From assembly GCF_900104175.1 (NCBI RefSeq), contig NZ_FNIX01000001.1, forward strand, positions 372,001 through 436,000: DNA of 64,000 nt, written 5' to 3'. Source of the stretch: Lentzea jiangxiensis (lineage in GTDB: Bacteria > Actinomycetota > Actinomycetes > Mycobacteriales > Pseudonocardiaceae). The notes under the pieces are model-generated. The model saw only the letters and a list, made by a program, of their open reading frames with translations, did not search any database and was not told where the DNA came from. Shown one piece after another: positions 10,028-18,841 of the stretch (positions within the stretch are counted from its first letter, which is position 1; each line of letters starts with the position of its first letter). The position numbers and the translations under genes were made by a program.

Positions 10028-11296
10028 TCAGAAGCCCTGTGCCGCCTGCTGCTGGGCCTGACGGCGTGCCCGTGCCGCCTTGGCCCGCTTGTTGCGGACG
10101 AAGAGGACCAGGCCGGCCAGGAGGCCGAGGCCCGCGGCCGCCGTGATCGGGAGGCCGACGGTGCCGAACGCGGTCGGCGTCGGGCGGCCCGTCTTCGAGT
10201 CGACGACGGCCTCGTCGCCCGCGTCGGTGTTCTGCTGGGTCGGGACGACGTTCGGCTTCGGCTGCGGGGCGCCGTCGACGAGCTTGCCGACACCGCCTGG
10301 GCCCATCGCGAAGCCGTAGTCGAGCAGCTTCGCGGCTTGGGCGTCGATGCGCGTGGGCGTCTGCTGCCCGCGCAGCAGGACCACGACGAGACGGCGGCCG
10401 TTGCGCTCCGCGGCACCCACGTAGGTGTGCTGCGAGTCGTCGGTGAAGCCGGTCTTGCCGCCGAGCGCGCCCTGATAGCTCGTGAGCAGGCGGTTGTCGT
10501 TCTGCAGCATGATCGTTCCGCCGTTGCGGCCGGGGAACTGCGACTGCTGCAGCTTGATCGCCTGCGCGAACTCCTCGTACTTCATCGCGCCGCGGAAGAT
10601 CAGGGCGACGTCGTAGGCCGACGTGCTGGTGCCGGGGCCGTCGAGGCCGGACGGCGTCACGGCGCGCGTGTCGAGGGCGCCGAGCTCTTTGGCCATCGCG
10701 TTCATCTTGCGCAGGGCGTTCGGCACGCCGCCGAGCTGGCGGGCCAGCGTGTGCGCCACGTCGTTGCCCGAGGTGAGCAACAGGCCGTGCAGCAACTGGC
10801 GGACCGTGTACTGGCCGCCGTCGCGCAGGCCGATGCAGGTGCACTCCTGCTGGGTGTCCTCGGCGCTCGCGGTGACGACCAGGTCGCCCCGCAGCTCCTT
10901 GGCGACGACCATCGCGAGGAGCACCTTCATGATGCTCGCCGGGCGCTGACGGCCGTGCGGGTCGTACGCGGCGAGGACGGCACCGCTGTCCATGTCCGCG
11001 AGCAGCCACGTCGCCGCGGTGATGCCGCTGGGCGGCTGCGCCGAGTTCGGCGGCAGGATCAGTCCGCACTCGCCGAGGCGGTCACCACCGATGGGCTTCT
11101 CCGGCACCTCGAGCGGCGTCGGGGCCTTCTGGCCGGGAGCCGGCTGCTCGGACGTGTCCACCGGCGGCGGCGGGGTCTCGCGGTTGGCGCACTGCGCCGT
11201 GCCGGCGGCCTGCTGTGCGGTGCCGGTCGGTGCGGCGAACGCGGCGGTGGCCGTTGCTAGGACCAGGGCGACGATGAGCCGTTGGGTGAAGGGCAC
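10028..11296 (-). CDS. dacB: D-alanyl-D-alanine carboxypeptidase (PBP5/DacB1-like)
   Basis: A 422-residue serine peptidase that trims the terminal D-Ala of peptidoglycan stem peptides. Active-site motifs are SxxK at Ser121-Lys124 (SIMK), SGN at 176-178 and KTG at 281-283. An N-terminal signal (residues 1-22) and a C-terminal hydrophobic helix (about 375-395, ITAAAGLGLLAGLVLFVR) followed by a basic tail suggest membrane anchoring. A Pro-rich linker lies at about 40-70. The only usable start is the GTG at 11296, preceded by an in-frame stop. Its GGAGG ends just 1 nt before the GTG, unusually close. An upstream neighbour runs divergently. Confidence 0.92.
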   Translation of the reverse strand: MPFTQRLIVALVLATATAAFAAPTGTAQQAAGTAQCANRETPPPPVDTSEQPAPGQKAPTPLEVPEKPIGGDRLGECGLILPPNSAQPPSGITAATWLLADMDSGAVLAAYDPHGRQRPASIMKVLLAMVVAKELRGDLVVTASAEDTQQECTCIGLRDGGQYTVRQLLHGLLLTSGNDVAHTLARQLGGVPNALRKMNAMAKELGALDTRAVTPSGLDGPGTSTSAYDVALIFRGAMKYEEFAQAIKLQQSQFPGRNGGTIMLQNDNRLLTSYQGALGGKTGFTDDSQHTYVGAAERNGRRLVVVLLRGQQTPTRIDAQAAKLLDYGFAMGPGGVGKLVDGAPQPKPNVVPTQQNTDAGDEAVVDSKTGRPTPTAFGTVGLPITAAAGLGLLAGLVLFVRNKRAKAARARRQAQQQAAQGF

Positions 11297-11357
11297 GCCT
11301 CCAGGCTATCCACCCCCGTTTAGAGCCTTGCACGCACCACGTCCGATACTGGTCGCC

Positions 11358-11585
11358 GTGAAGCTCTCGCGCCCGATGTCACTCTTCCTGGTGGCTTTCG
11401 GGGTGTGGTCGTGGGTGATCTGGCCCACGTTCCTGAAGAACATCTGGAAGGACCCCCGTTCGTTCGGCGACGGACCTACCGCGTTCTTCACCGTGCACCT
11501 GGTGCTCGTGATCGCCTCGCTCGTCTTCGGCACCGTCATCGGTGTCCTGGGCGTGCGCGGTTACCTCGCCACCCGACGTCGATAA
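11358..11585 (+). CDS. SCO4848-like small membrane protein
   Basis: A 75-residue protein with two hydrophobic helices (about residues 7-24, MSLFLVAFGVWSWVIWP, and 44-66, FFTVHLVLVIASLVFGTVIG) and a basic C-terminus. It resembles the conserved actinobacterial SCO4848 family, which lies near sdh genes in Streptomyces as far as I recall. The GTG at 11358 is chosen because the hydrophobic region begins a few residues later. The reading frame is open much further upstream, antisense to the carboxypeptidase, and that part is not credible coding. Function unknown. Confidence 0.65.
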   Translation: MKLSRPMSLFLVAFGVWSWVIWPTFLKNIWKDPRSFGDGPTAFFTVHLVLVIASLVFGTVIGVLGVRGYLATRRR

Positions 11586-11595
11586 GGACAACGCT

Positions 11596-11946
11596 GTGGA
11601 GTTCGTACGCCTGCTGCTGGTGTTCCTGCACCTGCTGGGCATGGGCATGCTCGTCGCGATGATCATGTTGCAGGCCAGGGCCGGCAAGGACGCGCCGGTC
11701 AACAAGGGCTGGCTGCACGGCGCCGCGCTGCAGCTGCTCACCGGCATCGCGCTGGTCGGCATCGACCCGCTGGTCGACTCGGTGGCGTACGACCACGTCA
11801 AGATCGGCGTCAAGCTGCTGGTCGTGGTCGCCATCGCCGCCGTCGTCGCGATCAACGTGAACAAGCCGAAGGCGCCGTCCTGGCTCCTGCCGACGGCCGC
11901 GTCGCTCGTCGTCCTGAACGTGGGAATCGCCGTCTTCTGGACCTGA
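11596..11946 (+). CDS. Four-helix integral membrane protein
   Basis: A 116-residue hydrophobic protein beginning VEFVRLLLVFLHLLGMGML. It has four predicted membrane segments (about residues 4-22, 42-58, 68-88 and 94-113) and a His in the first helix, plus a Lys-Asp-rich first loop (QARAGKDAPVNKGW). The GTG at 11596 lies 10 nt after the preceding small membrane protein, so the two are probably co-transcribed. I recognise no enzymatic motif. Helix-borne His residues are compatible with heme or metal binding, but that is speculation. Confidence 0.65.
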   Translation: MEFVRLLLVFLHLLGMGMLVAMIMLQARAGKDAPVNKGWLHGAALQLLTGIALVGIDPLVDSVAYDHVKIGVKLLVVVAIAAVVAINVNKPKAPSWLLPTAASLVVLNVGIAVFWT

Positions 11947-12028
11947 TCGGGCGGTGTCGCCCGCACTGGCGGGTGACGTGGGCCTGCTTGCCGAGCGACC
12001 TGCCACACCAGCGCGCACCATCCGTGGC

Positions 12029-12613
12029 ATGTCACGTATCGCCTATATCGGTGTGCTCGCCGCCGGCGCGGTGTTGACGGTCGTCGCACTGCACGGTGCC
12101 GCCCCGGAAGCCGCGGCCTCCGGGGATGGCCAGGTGTGCGCCGCTGCGTGGTGCTCGCAAGAACGCCCGGACTGGCGCGCGCCGTCGCCGCGAGGTGAGG
12201 ACCCTCCGTCGTCGTCGACGCCCACGACGACTTCGAAGACCAAGCACACGAAGCCCTCCACGACCACGTCCACCACTACTACGACCACGTCGTCGACCGA
12301 TACCTCGTCGACGACCAGTCCGTCGACCTCGACGTCCACGACGTCCTGGTCGACGACCTCGTCCACGACGACGCCGGTGACCACCACCACGTCCGGCACC
12401 ACGTCCGGCACGACGACGACCACCACGTCGCACACCAACCCGCACACGTCGACGACCAAGAACATCGTGGCGCCTCCGGTGCACCACCAGGACAACCACC
12501 TGGCCAACACCGGCGCCTCGACCCCGTGGATGCTCCTGCTCGGCGTGCTGCTCCTCGTGGGCGGCGCGGCACTGCTGACGATCGAGCGCGCCAGGCGGCT
12601 CACCCGCCGCTGA
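12029..12613 (+). CDS. Thr-rich wall-anchored protein with LAxTG sorting signal
   Basis: A 194-residue secreted surface protein: signal peptide (residues 1-24), short N-terminal part with two Cys (VCAAAWC, 37-42), a Thr/Ser-rich low-complexity stalk (61-143), then LANTG (158-162), a hydrophobic helix (167-184) and a basic tail (ERARRLTRR). The LAxTG pentapeptide is the class E sortase signal of high-GC Gram-positives. The stalk resembles heavily O-glycosylated spacers. There is no sortase gene in this window. The ATG at 12029 is used because the signal peptide starts there. The globular part is too short to suggest a function. Confidence 0.75.
   Translation: MSRIAYIGVLAAGAVLTVVALHGAAPEAAASGDGQVCAAAWCSQERPDWRAPSPRGEDPPSSSTPTTTSKTKHTKPSTTTSTTTTTTSSTDTSSTTSPSTSTSTTSWSTTSSTTTPVTTTTSGTTSGTTTTTTSHTNPHTSTTKNIVAPPVHHQDNHLANTGASTPWMLLLGVLLLVGGAALLTIERARRLTRR
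12209..12457 (+). repeat. Low-complexity Thr/Ser codon tract
   Basis: About 83 codons, mostly ACG/ACC/TCG/TCC, encode the Thr-rich stalk of the LAxTG protein. The irregular near-repeats (ACGACC, TCGACG) make the tract prone to replication slippage and assembly error. Confidence 0.7.
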
Positions 12614-12642
12614 CTGTCGGTGTTCCTCGTCACACTGATGAC

Positions 12643-13376
12643 GTGCGAATCGAACACCTGCGTGAACGCAGCGATCTCGGCGTCATCCGGCGCCCTGAAG
12701 TCCCTGGGCGTCTCGAACCCCTGGCGGCAATGCGCCGCGGGCGGGCCGTGGCAGCGCATGTACCCCGGTGTCGTGCTGCTGCACAACGGCCCGCCCACCC
12801 CGGACCAGCACCTGACCGCGGCCCTGCTGCGCGCGGGCCCGGGAGCCGTGGTGACCGGCGCCGAAGCCTGCCGCCGCCACGGTCTTCCCGCCCGCGGCCA
12901 GGAGATCCACCTCCTGGTGCCGGGCTCCGCGCTCGGCAGCGGCCGCCTGGTCCTCGAACGCGCGTGCCCGGTGCCCCCGGCTTCGGACGTGGGCGTCTTC
13001 CCCCGTCGTGTCCTGCGCCCGAGCCGTGGTCGACGCGTGCCGCCGGTTGTCGCGCCGCATCCGGCTCACCACCGCGCACTGGAACGTCACGCTCGCCAGC
13101 GCTGACGGCGTGATCATCGGCCGCCCGGACGCCTGGTACGACGACGTGGGACTCGCCTGGGAGATCGACTCGCGGGCGTTCCACTACGGGCCGCGTGACT
13201 ACGAACGCACCCTGGCTCGCAACAGCCGGTACGCCGCTGCCGGGATCCTGGTGGTGCAGACGTTGCCAGCGCGGTTGCGGGACAACCCGGAGGCGGTGGC
13301 AGCGGAGCTGGAGAAGGCGCATCGGGCGGCGGCCGCTCGGCCTCGGCCTCCGGTGCGGATCGTGGAGGGGAGCTGA
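12643..13376 (+). pseudogene. Broken AbiEi/DUF559-like gene
   Basis: Three reading frames in succession carry family-like sequence. Frame one from GTG 12643 gives VRIEHLRERSDLGVIRR. Near 12740-12750 it shifts to frame two (PWQRMYPGVVLLHNGPPT ... VVTGAEACRRHGLP ... EIHLLVPG). Near 13000-13010 it shifts to frame three (ARAVVDACRRL ... WNVTLASADG ... RPDAWYDDVGLAWEIDSRAF ... RTLARNSRYAAAGI) to a stop at 13374-13376. Intact homologues, as I remember them, are about 300-residue proteins with an AbiEi-type winged-helix N-terminus and an endonuclease-like DUF559 C-terminus. The stretch between ACRRL and WNVTL also looks much too short here, suggesting an internal deletion. Confidence 0.65.
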
Positions 13377-13607
13377 CCGGGGCCGCGTCGGTACGGCCTG
13401 CGCGTCGAGGTGCGCGTGCCGGAGGCGCTGTCGGGTGTTCGATGCCGGGCTGGTGAGCGCGGACGCCGGGTGGCGTGGTGAGGCGGCTACCGCTGCCGTC
13501 CGCTCGCTGCTGCTGTGCTGCCGCCCGACCACGTCCCGGCAGGCGCGCGCCCCAAGTCCACGCACCCCGCGCCACGGAGCGCCGAGCCCCACCATCCCGC
13601 ACAAAGG

Positions 13608-13644
13608 CGAGGCGCCGCGCCCCCACCGGGAGCGCGGCGCCTCG
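13608..13644 (-). terminator. Terminator of the sdhCDAB operon
   Basis: Perfect 13-bp arms (13608-13620 and 13632-13644) with an 11-nt loop lie 19 nt downstream of the sdhB stop on the minus strand. The remaining sequence between 13377 and 13607 shows no convincing gene. Confidence 0.75.
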
Positions 13645-13662
13645 AAGCACCCGAGAAGAACC

Positions 13663-14444
13663 TCAGACGCGCTTGAACAGCAGCGCCCGCTTCACTTCCT
13701 GGATCGCCTTCGTCACCTGGATGCCACGAGGGCAGGCGTCGGTGCAGTTGAACGTGGTGCGGCACCGCCACACGCCGTCGATGTCGTTGAGGATGTCGAG
13801 CCGCTCCTCAGCGCCCTCGTCGCGCGAGTCGAAGATGAACCGGTGCGCGTTCACGATCGCGGCGGGCCCGAAGTACGAGCCCTCGGTCCAGTAGACCGGG
13901 CACGACGTGGTGCAGCAGGCGCACAGGATGCACTTCGTCGTGTCGTCGAACCGCTCGCGGTCGGCGACGGACTGGATGCGCTCGCGCGTCGGCTCGTTGC
14001 CGTAGGTCACGAGGTACGGCTTGACGGCGCGGAACGCCTCGAAGAACGGCTCCATGTCGACGAGCAGGTCCTTGTTCACCGGCAGGCCCTTGATGGGCTC
14101 GATGGTGATCGTGGTCTGCTTGTCGCCCTTGAGCAGCAGGTCCTTCAGCAGGACCTTGCAGGCCAGGCGGTTGACGCCGTTGATGCGCATGGCGTCCGAG
14201 CCGCAGATGCCGTGGGCGCAGGAGCGGCGGAACGTCAGCGTGCCGTCCACGTACCACTTGATGTGGTGGAGGAGGTTCAGCACCCGGTCCGAGGGGAGGG
14301 CGGGGATGTCGAACGAGTCCCAGCGCGGCTCGTCGTCGACCTCCGGGTTGAACCGGCGGATCTTGACGGTGACCGTGACAGCGCCGTCCGGAACCGGCGG
14401 CTGGGAGCCGCGCGAGCCAGCAGTGGTTTCAGCGGTGGCGGTCA

Positions 14445-14445
<1 letters not shown>
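13663..14445 (-). CDS. sdhB: Succinate dehydrogenase iron-sulfur subunit
   Basis: A 260-residue iron-sulfur subunit of complex II that passes electrons from SdhA flavin to quinone. [2Fe-2S] ligands are Cys76, Cys81, Asp84 and Cys96 (CAHGICGSD), with Asp in third position as in E. coli SdhB. The [4Fe-4S] and [3Fe-4S] ligands come from Cys172, 175, 178 and 182 (CILCACCTTSC) and Cys228, 234 and 238 (CRTTFNCTDACP). An Ala/Thr/Pro-rich N-terminal extension precedes the ferredoxin fold. The ATG overlaps the sdhA stop by 1 nt (TGATG), indicating translational coupling. The operon order is sdhC-sdhD-sdhA-sdhB on the minus strand. Confidence 0.97.
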
Positions 14446-16199
<1,754 letters not shown>

Positions 16200-16221
16200 T
16201 GTGGTGGGCTCCCCGCGCGGG

Positions 16222-16629
16222 TCAGTTCGAGATGTTCGGGTCGAAGGTGAAGATCACGAACGTGCCGAGCGAGATGATCAGGACCATCGACACGTAGAGC
16301 AGCATCTTCAACCAGAACCGGGTGGAGTCCTTGCGGGCGTAGTCGTTGATGACCGTGCGCACGCCGTTGCCGCCGTGGATCTGCGCGAGCCAGAGCATCG
16401 CGAGGTCCCAGAACTGCCAGAACGGAGACGCCCAGCGACCGGCGACGAAACCGAAGTTGATCTTGTGGACGCCGCCGTCCAGGATGTTCATGATGAACAG
16501 GTGGCCCAGGACCAGGACCACGAGCAGCAGGCCGGAGAGGCGCATGAACAGCCAGCTGTAGAGCTCGCCGTTGCTGCGGCGCGCCGAGGGGCGGCGGGGC
16601 GAGCGGGGCTTGTCGAGTGCGAGGGACAT
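16222..16629 (-). CDS. sdhD: Succinate dehydrogenase membrane anchor subunit
   Basis: A 135-residue membrane anchor with three predicted helices (about residues 27-48, 67-88 and 109-130). MRLSGLLLVVLVLGHLFIM carries a conserved Arg/Ser quinone-site-like pair and a candidate heme-axial His. The ATG at 16629 is 4 nt downstream of the sdhC stop, so the pair is tightly coupled. Together with SdhC it holds the hydrophilic SdhAB dimer and provides the quinone site. Confidence 0.92.
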   Translation of the reverse strand: MSLALDKPRSPRRPSARRSNGELYSWLFMRLSGLLLVVLVLGHLFIMNILDGGVHKINFGFVAGRWASPFWQFWDLAMLWLAQIHGGNGVRTVINDYARKDSTRFWLKMLLYVSMVLIISLGTFVIFTFDPNISN

Positions 16630-16632
16630 GGC

Positions 16633-17055
16633 TCAGTGACCCCCAAGCAGGTCGGAGATCGTGCGCTCCATCATGAAGTAGAAGCCGGGGATCATCACGA
16701 GCACCCAGACGCCCAGCACGGTCCAGAGCATGGCCCGCTGGTACTTGGCGCCCTTCTCCCAGAAGTCCACCAGCATGACGCGGATGCCGTTGAGGGCGTG
16801 GTAGAGCACCGCGCCGACCAGGCCGACCTCGAAGAGGTTGACGACCGGGTTCTTGTAGGTCTCGATCACCGCGTCGTACGCGTTGGGGGACACCCGCACC
16901 AGGGCGGTGTCGAGCACGTGGGTGAAGAGGAAGAAGAACGTGAGGACACCGGTGATCCGGTGGGCGACCCAGGACCACATGCCCAGATCACCGCGGTAGA
17001 GCGTCCCACCCCCTCGGGTGGTGCCCGACCGCTCGGGTGCGCCTGCGCTGGTCAT
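16633..17055 (-). CDS. sdhC: Succinate dehydrogenase cytochrome b subunit
   Basis: A 140-residue membrane subunit, the first gene of the sdh operon. Signature WSWVAHRITGVLTFFFLFTHVLD has the HRxTG quinone-site motif and the axial heme His in the following helix. LYHALNGIRVMLVDF is also family-typical. Three helices are predicted. The ATG at 17055 has GGAGG 9 nt upstream. The promoter must lie in the 560-bp gap up to 17615, which also serves the divergent transporter operon. Confidence 0.93.
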   Translation of the reverse strand: MTSAGAPERSGTTRGGGTLYRGDLGMWSWVAHRITGVLTFFFLFTHVLDTALVRVSPNAYDAVIETYKNPVVNLFEVGLVGAVLYHALNGIRVMLVDFWEKGAKYQRAMLWTVLGVWVLVMIPGFYFMMERTISDLLGGH

Positions 17056-17189
17056 GCGCCGCGGCCTCCAACGTCAGTGGTGGTGTGGTCGGCGAATAAA
17101 TCCGTTCTCGTCCGACCATGACCGGAAAATCCTAGTCCCGCACGTTGGAACACTCCCAGCAGGCGCACCCGCTCTGTGATCGATGAGAC

Positions 17190-17327
17190 ATGCTGTCGAT
17201 CCTCCAAGCGGTCTTTATCGATCCGGAAATGCGGTCCACGCCACAACCGGCCGGCGGTTCGGTCTCCGCGTTGGACCAGGTCGCCACCGTCGGCAAGGGC
17301 ATTTGCCACCTGTCGCACGACGAGTAA
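17190..17327 (+). CDS. Possible 45-residue small protein
   Basis: An ATG-to-TAA frame in the sdhC/transporter divergent gap encodes 45 residues (starting MLSILQAVFIDPEMRS, ending ICHLSHDE). Most codons end in G or C, as in neighbouring genes, and the composition is soluble. No clear ribosome binding site precedes it and I recognise no family. The rest of the gap 17056-17615 shows no other gene. It could equally be chance. Confidence 0.2.
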   Translation: MLSILQAVFIDPEMRSTPQPAGGSVSALDQVATVGKGICHLSHDE

Positions 17328-17572
17328 CCGGTCATTGGTTCAGCTGCACCGCAGCGTTCGTTGATCATCGAAGCACATCGGTGGGTGCCGTTGGGCCGTT
17401 TGGACGACGATTGGAACCGAGAAGCGGCGGAACGGGACTTTTCGCCACGGGGTGAACACGAGTGATCACCTCTCGTGCGGCCTAAGCGTCGAATGCGTAA
17501 CCGATAGGGGTCTTTGTAGGTGCTGGCGGCAACGGGGTTGGTTACTAAGAGGTACGGTGCCGCGTCTAGGAC

Positions 17573-17588
17573 CCAACAACGTCGTTGG
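17573..17588. promoter_or_regulatory. Imperfect palindrome upstream of the transporter operon
   Basis: The sequence CCAAC-AACGTC-GTTGG pairs its outer five bases perfectly. It lies 27 nt before the GTG of the substrate-binding protein and just upstream of the GGGAGGAG ribosome binding site (17601-17608). It could be an operator for a nucleoside-responsive regulator or a leader hairpin. Confidence 0.25.
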
Positions 17589-17615
17589 GGAGGAACCTCA
17601 GGGAGGAGACGAGCC

Positions 17616-18761
17616 GTGCGTCGTCGTATGCGTGGTGTCGCGGTCGCCGCGATCGCGTTGACCAGCGTGATGACTATGGCCGCCTGCGCGAAGGACTCGG
17701 GTGGCGGCAGCAACAACGGGAGTGCCGGTACCGGCGCCGCCTGCGAGTTCGCCGAGGCTCCGTCCGCGCCCGCCACCTCGAACACCAGCGCCGCCAACGG
17801 TGACAAGGTGGACGCGAGCGCGCTGAAGATCGGTCTGGCCTACGACATCGGTGGCCGTGGCGACGCGTCGTTCAACGACTCCGCCGCCGCCGGTCTCGAC
17901 AAGGCCATCGCGGACATGGGCGTGAAGAAGGAGAACACCCGCGAGCTCTCCGCCGCCCCGAACGAGGACGAGTCCGCCAAGCAGACCCGTCTGCGCCAGC
18001 TGGCGTCCGAGGGCTTCAACCCGATCATCGGTGTCGGCTTCGCCTACGCCGAGTCGCTGAAGGTCGTCGCGCCGGAGTTCCCGAACGTCAAGTTCGGCCT
18101 GGTCGACTCGGCCGTCGAGGGTGCGACCAACGTCACGCCGCTGCTCTTCGCCGAGCAGGAGGGCTCCTTCCTGGCCGGCGTCATCGCCGCGTACCAGAGC
18201 AAGAAGTGCCACGTGGGCTTCGTCGGCGGCGTCGAGATCCCGCTGATCCAGAAGTTCGAGGCCGGCTACGTCCAGGGTGCGACGACCGCCGCCCCGAAGG
18301 TCAAGGTCGAGAAGAAGTACATCACCCCGGCCGGTGACTTCACGGGCTTCCAGGACGCGCCGAAGGGCCAGGAGGCCGCGAAGGGCCAGATCGACAAGGG
18401 CGCCGACGTGATCTACCAGGCCGCCGGTGCGTCGGGCAAGGGCATCTTCTCGGCCGCCAAGCAGGCGAACGCGCTGGCGATCGGCGTCGACTCCGACCAG
18501 TACAACCAGGCGACCGTCGCCGACACCAAGGACGTCATCGTCTCGTCGATGCTCAAGCGCGTCGACGTCGCGGTCTACAACTTCGTCAAGGCCGTCGCGA
18601 AGAACGACCTCGCGTCGCTGCCGAAGGTCTTCGACCTGAAGGTCAACGGTGTCGGCTACTCCACGTCGGGTGGCAAGATCGACGCGAAGCTGCAGGGAAT
18701 CCTCGAGGGCTACAAGGCCCAGATCATCGAGGGCAAGATCCAGGTCAAGGACAAGCCGTAG
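17616..18761 (+). CDS. BMP-family nucleoside-binding lipoprotein
   Basis: A 381-residue extracytoplasmic binding protein of the basic membrane protein (BMP/Med) family, which in characterised systems binds purine or pyrimidine nucleosides. The GTG at 17616, with GGGAGGAG 7 nt upstream, gives MRRRMRG followed by a lipoprotein signal ending TMAAC, so the mature protein is probably lipidated at that Cys. Family signatures include KIGLAYDIGGRGDASFND, IGVGFAYAESL and VDSDQYNQA. It heads an operon with one ATPase and two permeases, followed by cdd and deoA, which strongly suggests nucleoside import. Confidence 0.9.
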   Translation: MRRRMRGVAVAAIALTSVMTMAACAKDSGGGSNNGSAGTGAACEFAEAPSAPATSNTSAANGDKVDASALKIGLAYDIGGRGDASFNDSAAAGLDKAIADMGVKKENTRELSAAPNEDESAKQTRLRQLASEGFNPIIGVGFAYAESLKVVAPEFPNVKFGLVDSAVEGATNVTPLLFAEQEGSFLAGVIAAYQSKKCHVGFVGGVEIPLIQKFEAGYVQGATTAAPKVKVEKKYITPAGDFTGFQDAPKGQEAAKGQIDKGADVIYQAAGASGKGIFSAAKQANALAIGVDSDQYNQATVADTKDVIVSSMLKRVDVAVYNFVKAVAKNDLASLPKVFDLKVNGVGYSTSGGKIDAKLQGILEGYKAQIIEGKIQVKDKP

Positions 18762-18782
18762 TCCGAAAGCCACACACCACCG

Positions 18783-18813
18783 GGCCCTGTGAGGATCTGC
18801 CCCTCACAGGGCC
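18783..18813 (+). terminator. Intercistronic hairpin after the binding-protein gene
   Basis: Twelve-bp perfect arms (18783-18794 and 18802-18813) with a 7-nt loop, no T-run, lie between the lipoprotein and ATPase genes. Such hairpins often stabilise the upstream message or attenuate transcription, giving more binding protein than ATPase. Confidence 0.55.
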
Positions 18814-18841
18814 TGGTGCGTGGTAGGAGGAGCACTCGACG

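Noticed and set aside
12209-12457. Thr-codon tract as a possible CRISPR or tandem repeat array
   Set aside because: Units are irregular, lie inside a continuous secreted-protein frame and have no unique spacers.
13377-13607. Open frames between the broken AbiEi-like gene and the sdh terminator
   Set aside because: They continue across the terminator hairpin and into antisense of sdhB without any protein-like pattern.
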